Position numbers and translations under genes: made by a program. The notes under the pieces were generated by a model that had not been told where the DNA came from, did not search any database, and was given only the letters and a program-made list of their open reading frames with translations. Shown here piece after piece: positions 22,476-23,593 of a DNA stretch of 23,593 bases. The stretch is from an uncultured Collinsella sp. Lineage in GTDB: Bacteria; Actinomycetota; Coriobacteriia; Coriobacteriales; Coriobacteriaceae. Every line of letters begins with the position of its first letter. The first letter of the stretch is position 1. The stretch covers positions 1-23,593 of the forward strand of contig CATYHY010000005.1 of NCBI GenBank assembly GCA_958407085.1. Reading direction: 5' to 3'.

Positions 22476-23477
22476 ATGCTCGATAAAGGCAAACATTTTC
22501 CGCAGTCCTATGCAAGGATGCTATTCTCGGCCGTTGGAATTCATCAAGATGGACAGCTGCTTATAACAATTGATCCTTGGGATGAACGCCGTGCGCGCGA
22601 GCTTATGCAGGAAGAGCTTATGCTTCGTCTTTACAACCATGTGTATGCGGATCCGGTCTATTGGAATAATCTTGGGGTTGAAGATCGTATCTTTCAGCCG
22701 GCATCCGCTATTGCGGTCGTTGAACCGGATGCTGTGTTTTGCGGAGCGACAGCAGCGTTGCTCTACGGCATCGGCTCGGCGTATACGCTTCTGGATAAAG
22801 TGCAAGTGCTGCTGCCACGGTCTACAAGGCGTGATACGTATGAGTTCGTTGAATACAAGCGCTGGCGCCCGGGCGAAGTGTGGCGGCTTGGTCTGTTTAC
22901 ACTGACGGATCCGTGTCGAACGGTTGTTGATATCGCGCGATCGAGCGCCTTTCGCTATGCGCTGGGTTATGTCGATGGCTTGGCCCGTGAGTACGATGTC
23001 GAACGCGAAGAGCTGCGAGCATATGCGCAGGCAAATTGTCGAGGGCTGCATGGCATCGCGCGTGCTTTTGACGTTTTTGAGTATATGGACGGCAGGTCAG
23101 ACAATGGCGGCGAGTCTGAGGCGAGAGCAGCGATGATTCTCGCTGGGGTTGCCGCGCCTGAGCTTCAAGTTGAGATACCGCGACCAGGAAACGCTGGCTA
23201 TTATCTAGCAGATTATGGCTGGCAGATGACAGACGGCTCATGGACGCTGGCAGAGCTGCATGGGCTGGGTAAGTTTGAAGACGAAGCTCAAAATGATCCG
23301 GAGCAAGCGGCGGCAAAAACCTATCGAGCGGCCCTCATGCGCGATGCGAACCTTCGCGCCATGGGCCACAACGTCATTCATTTCAAACTCTCGGACACCT
23401 ACGAAGTAGAATCGTTCGGTGCCATGATGCGCGGTTACGGTATTCCGACAACAAAACCCTACGCCGACTCCCGATAG
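22476..23477 (+). CDS. AbiEi-like / PD-(D/E)XK-like protein of unknown role
   Basis: A 333-residue protein resembling actinobacterial proteins with an AbiEi-antitoxin-like middle and a Vsr/DUF559-like end. VFCGATAALLYGIG (88-100) and TDPCRTVVDIAR (144-155) recall the first. E213 in GGESEAR, D246 in YLADYGW and E260 in LAELHG are spaced like a PD-(D/E)XK nuclease core, though no lysine is evident where a classic one expects it. Base composition is lower in GC and codon choice differs from the neighbours, suggesting transfer. ATG 22476 has a weak GGGG site; GTG 22455 and ATG 22458 or 22464 are alternatives. No AbiEii-type toxin partner follows before the window ends. Confidence 0.6.
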   Translation: MLDKGKHFPQSYARMLFSAVGIHQDGQLLITIDPWDERRARELMQEELMLRLYNHVYADPVYWNNLGVEDRIFQPASAIAVVEPDAVFCGATAALLYGIGSAYTLLDKVQVLLPRSTRRDTYEFVEYKRWRPGEVWRLGLFTLTDPCRTVVDIARSSAFRYALGYVDGLAREYDVEREELRAYAQANCRGLHGIARAFDVFEYMDGRSDNGGESEARAAMILAGVAAPELQVEIPRPGNAGYYLADYGWQMTDGSWTLAELHGLGKFEDEAQNDPEQAAAKTYRAALMRDANLRAMGHNVIHFKLSDTYEVESFGAMMRGYGIPTTKPYADSR

Positions 23478-23502
23478 AGAAATCGTTCGCAGCCAACCTT
23501 CA

Positions 23503-23575
23503 ATAAGTTGCGGTGAAATACGGACTATCGAGGCCTTTAAAGGCATGAAACAGTCCGTATTTCACCGCAACATAG
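23503..23575. repeat. 73-bp palindromic repeat, family A, copy 3
   Basis: Perfect 20-bp arms (23507-23526 with 23552-23571), identical in sequence to copy 2, around a 25-nt centre that here holds its own palindrome GCCTTTAAAGGC. It begins 25 bases after the stop of the AbiEi-like gene, so copies 2 and 3 bracket that gene. Nothing else is recognisable in the last bases of the window. Confidence 0.9.
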
Positions 23576-23593
23576 GCGGGGATGGGGCTGAGG

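Noticed and set aside
22221..23575. CRISPR array suggested by repeated units
   Set aside because: The units are palindromes separated by more than a kilobase, with no regular spacers and no cas genes.

Overview
The window looks like chromosome from a high-GC, anaerobic, gut-type actinobacterium of the class Coriobacteriia; Collinsella or a close relative is my best guess. This rests on GC-rich codon use, ordinary Shine-Dalgarno starts, oxygen-sensitive enzyme families, selenocysteine use and the style of the proteins. It is an inference, since no rRNA or other phylogenetic marker is present.

Layout. 1-7731 holds general genes: the end of a YigZ/IMPACT protein, a C_GCAxxG_C_C redox protein, an O-acetylhomoserine sulfhydrylase (metY-type), an MFS exporter, xanthine phosphoribosyltransferase (xpt), a small GGQ release-factor-like protein, a diacylglycerol-kinase-like lipid kinase and a CLC antiporter of the fluoride-exporting type. 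7942-13356 is a molybdenum block: moeA and mogA for cofactor assembly, then modA-modB-modC for molybdate uptake. The modB here has an unusual signal peptide and a domain of about 185 residues outside the membrane.

13357-20467 is the most distinctive part. A regulated leader precedes two paralogous 2-hydroxyacyl-CoA dehydratase/double-cubane-type iron-sulfur proteins and one ATP-dependent activase. Next comes selD, whose catalytic residue is encoded by an in-frame UGA (selenocysteine) with a fitting SECIS hairpin just downstream. After it come yedF, a small DUF3343-type Se/S carrier and a class V cysteine-desulfurase-like enzyme. Together these could mobilise selenium or sulfur from cysteine, pass it along carrier proteins and activate it as selenophosphate beside a low-potential reductase. 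With the Mo block upstream, this suggests Se- and Mo-dependent anaerobic redox metabolism.

20535-23593 carries a BrnQ-type branched-chain amino-acid transporter, tRNA-Pro(TGG) and tRNA-Gly(TCC) with a good promoter and terminator, and an AbiEi-like/PD-(D/E)XK-like gene of different composition. That gene is bracketed by two copies of a long palindromic repeat.

Two families of dispersed palindromes occur. One has three copies with 20-bp perfect arms and an exactly 25-nt centre, and shows a compensatory arm substitution. The other has two 31-bp copies. No CRISPR array, rRNA or recognisable transposase is present.
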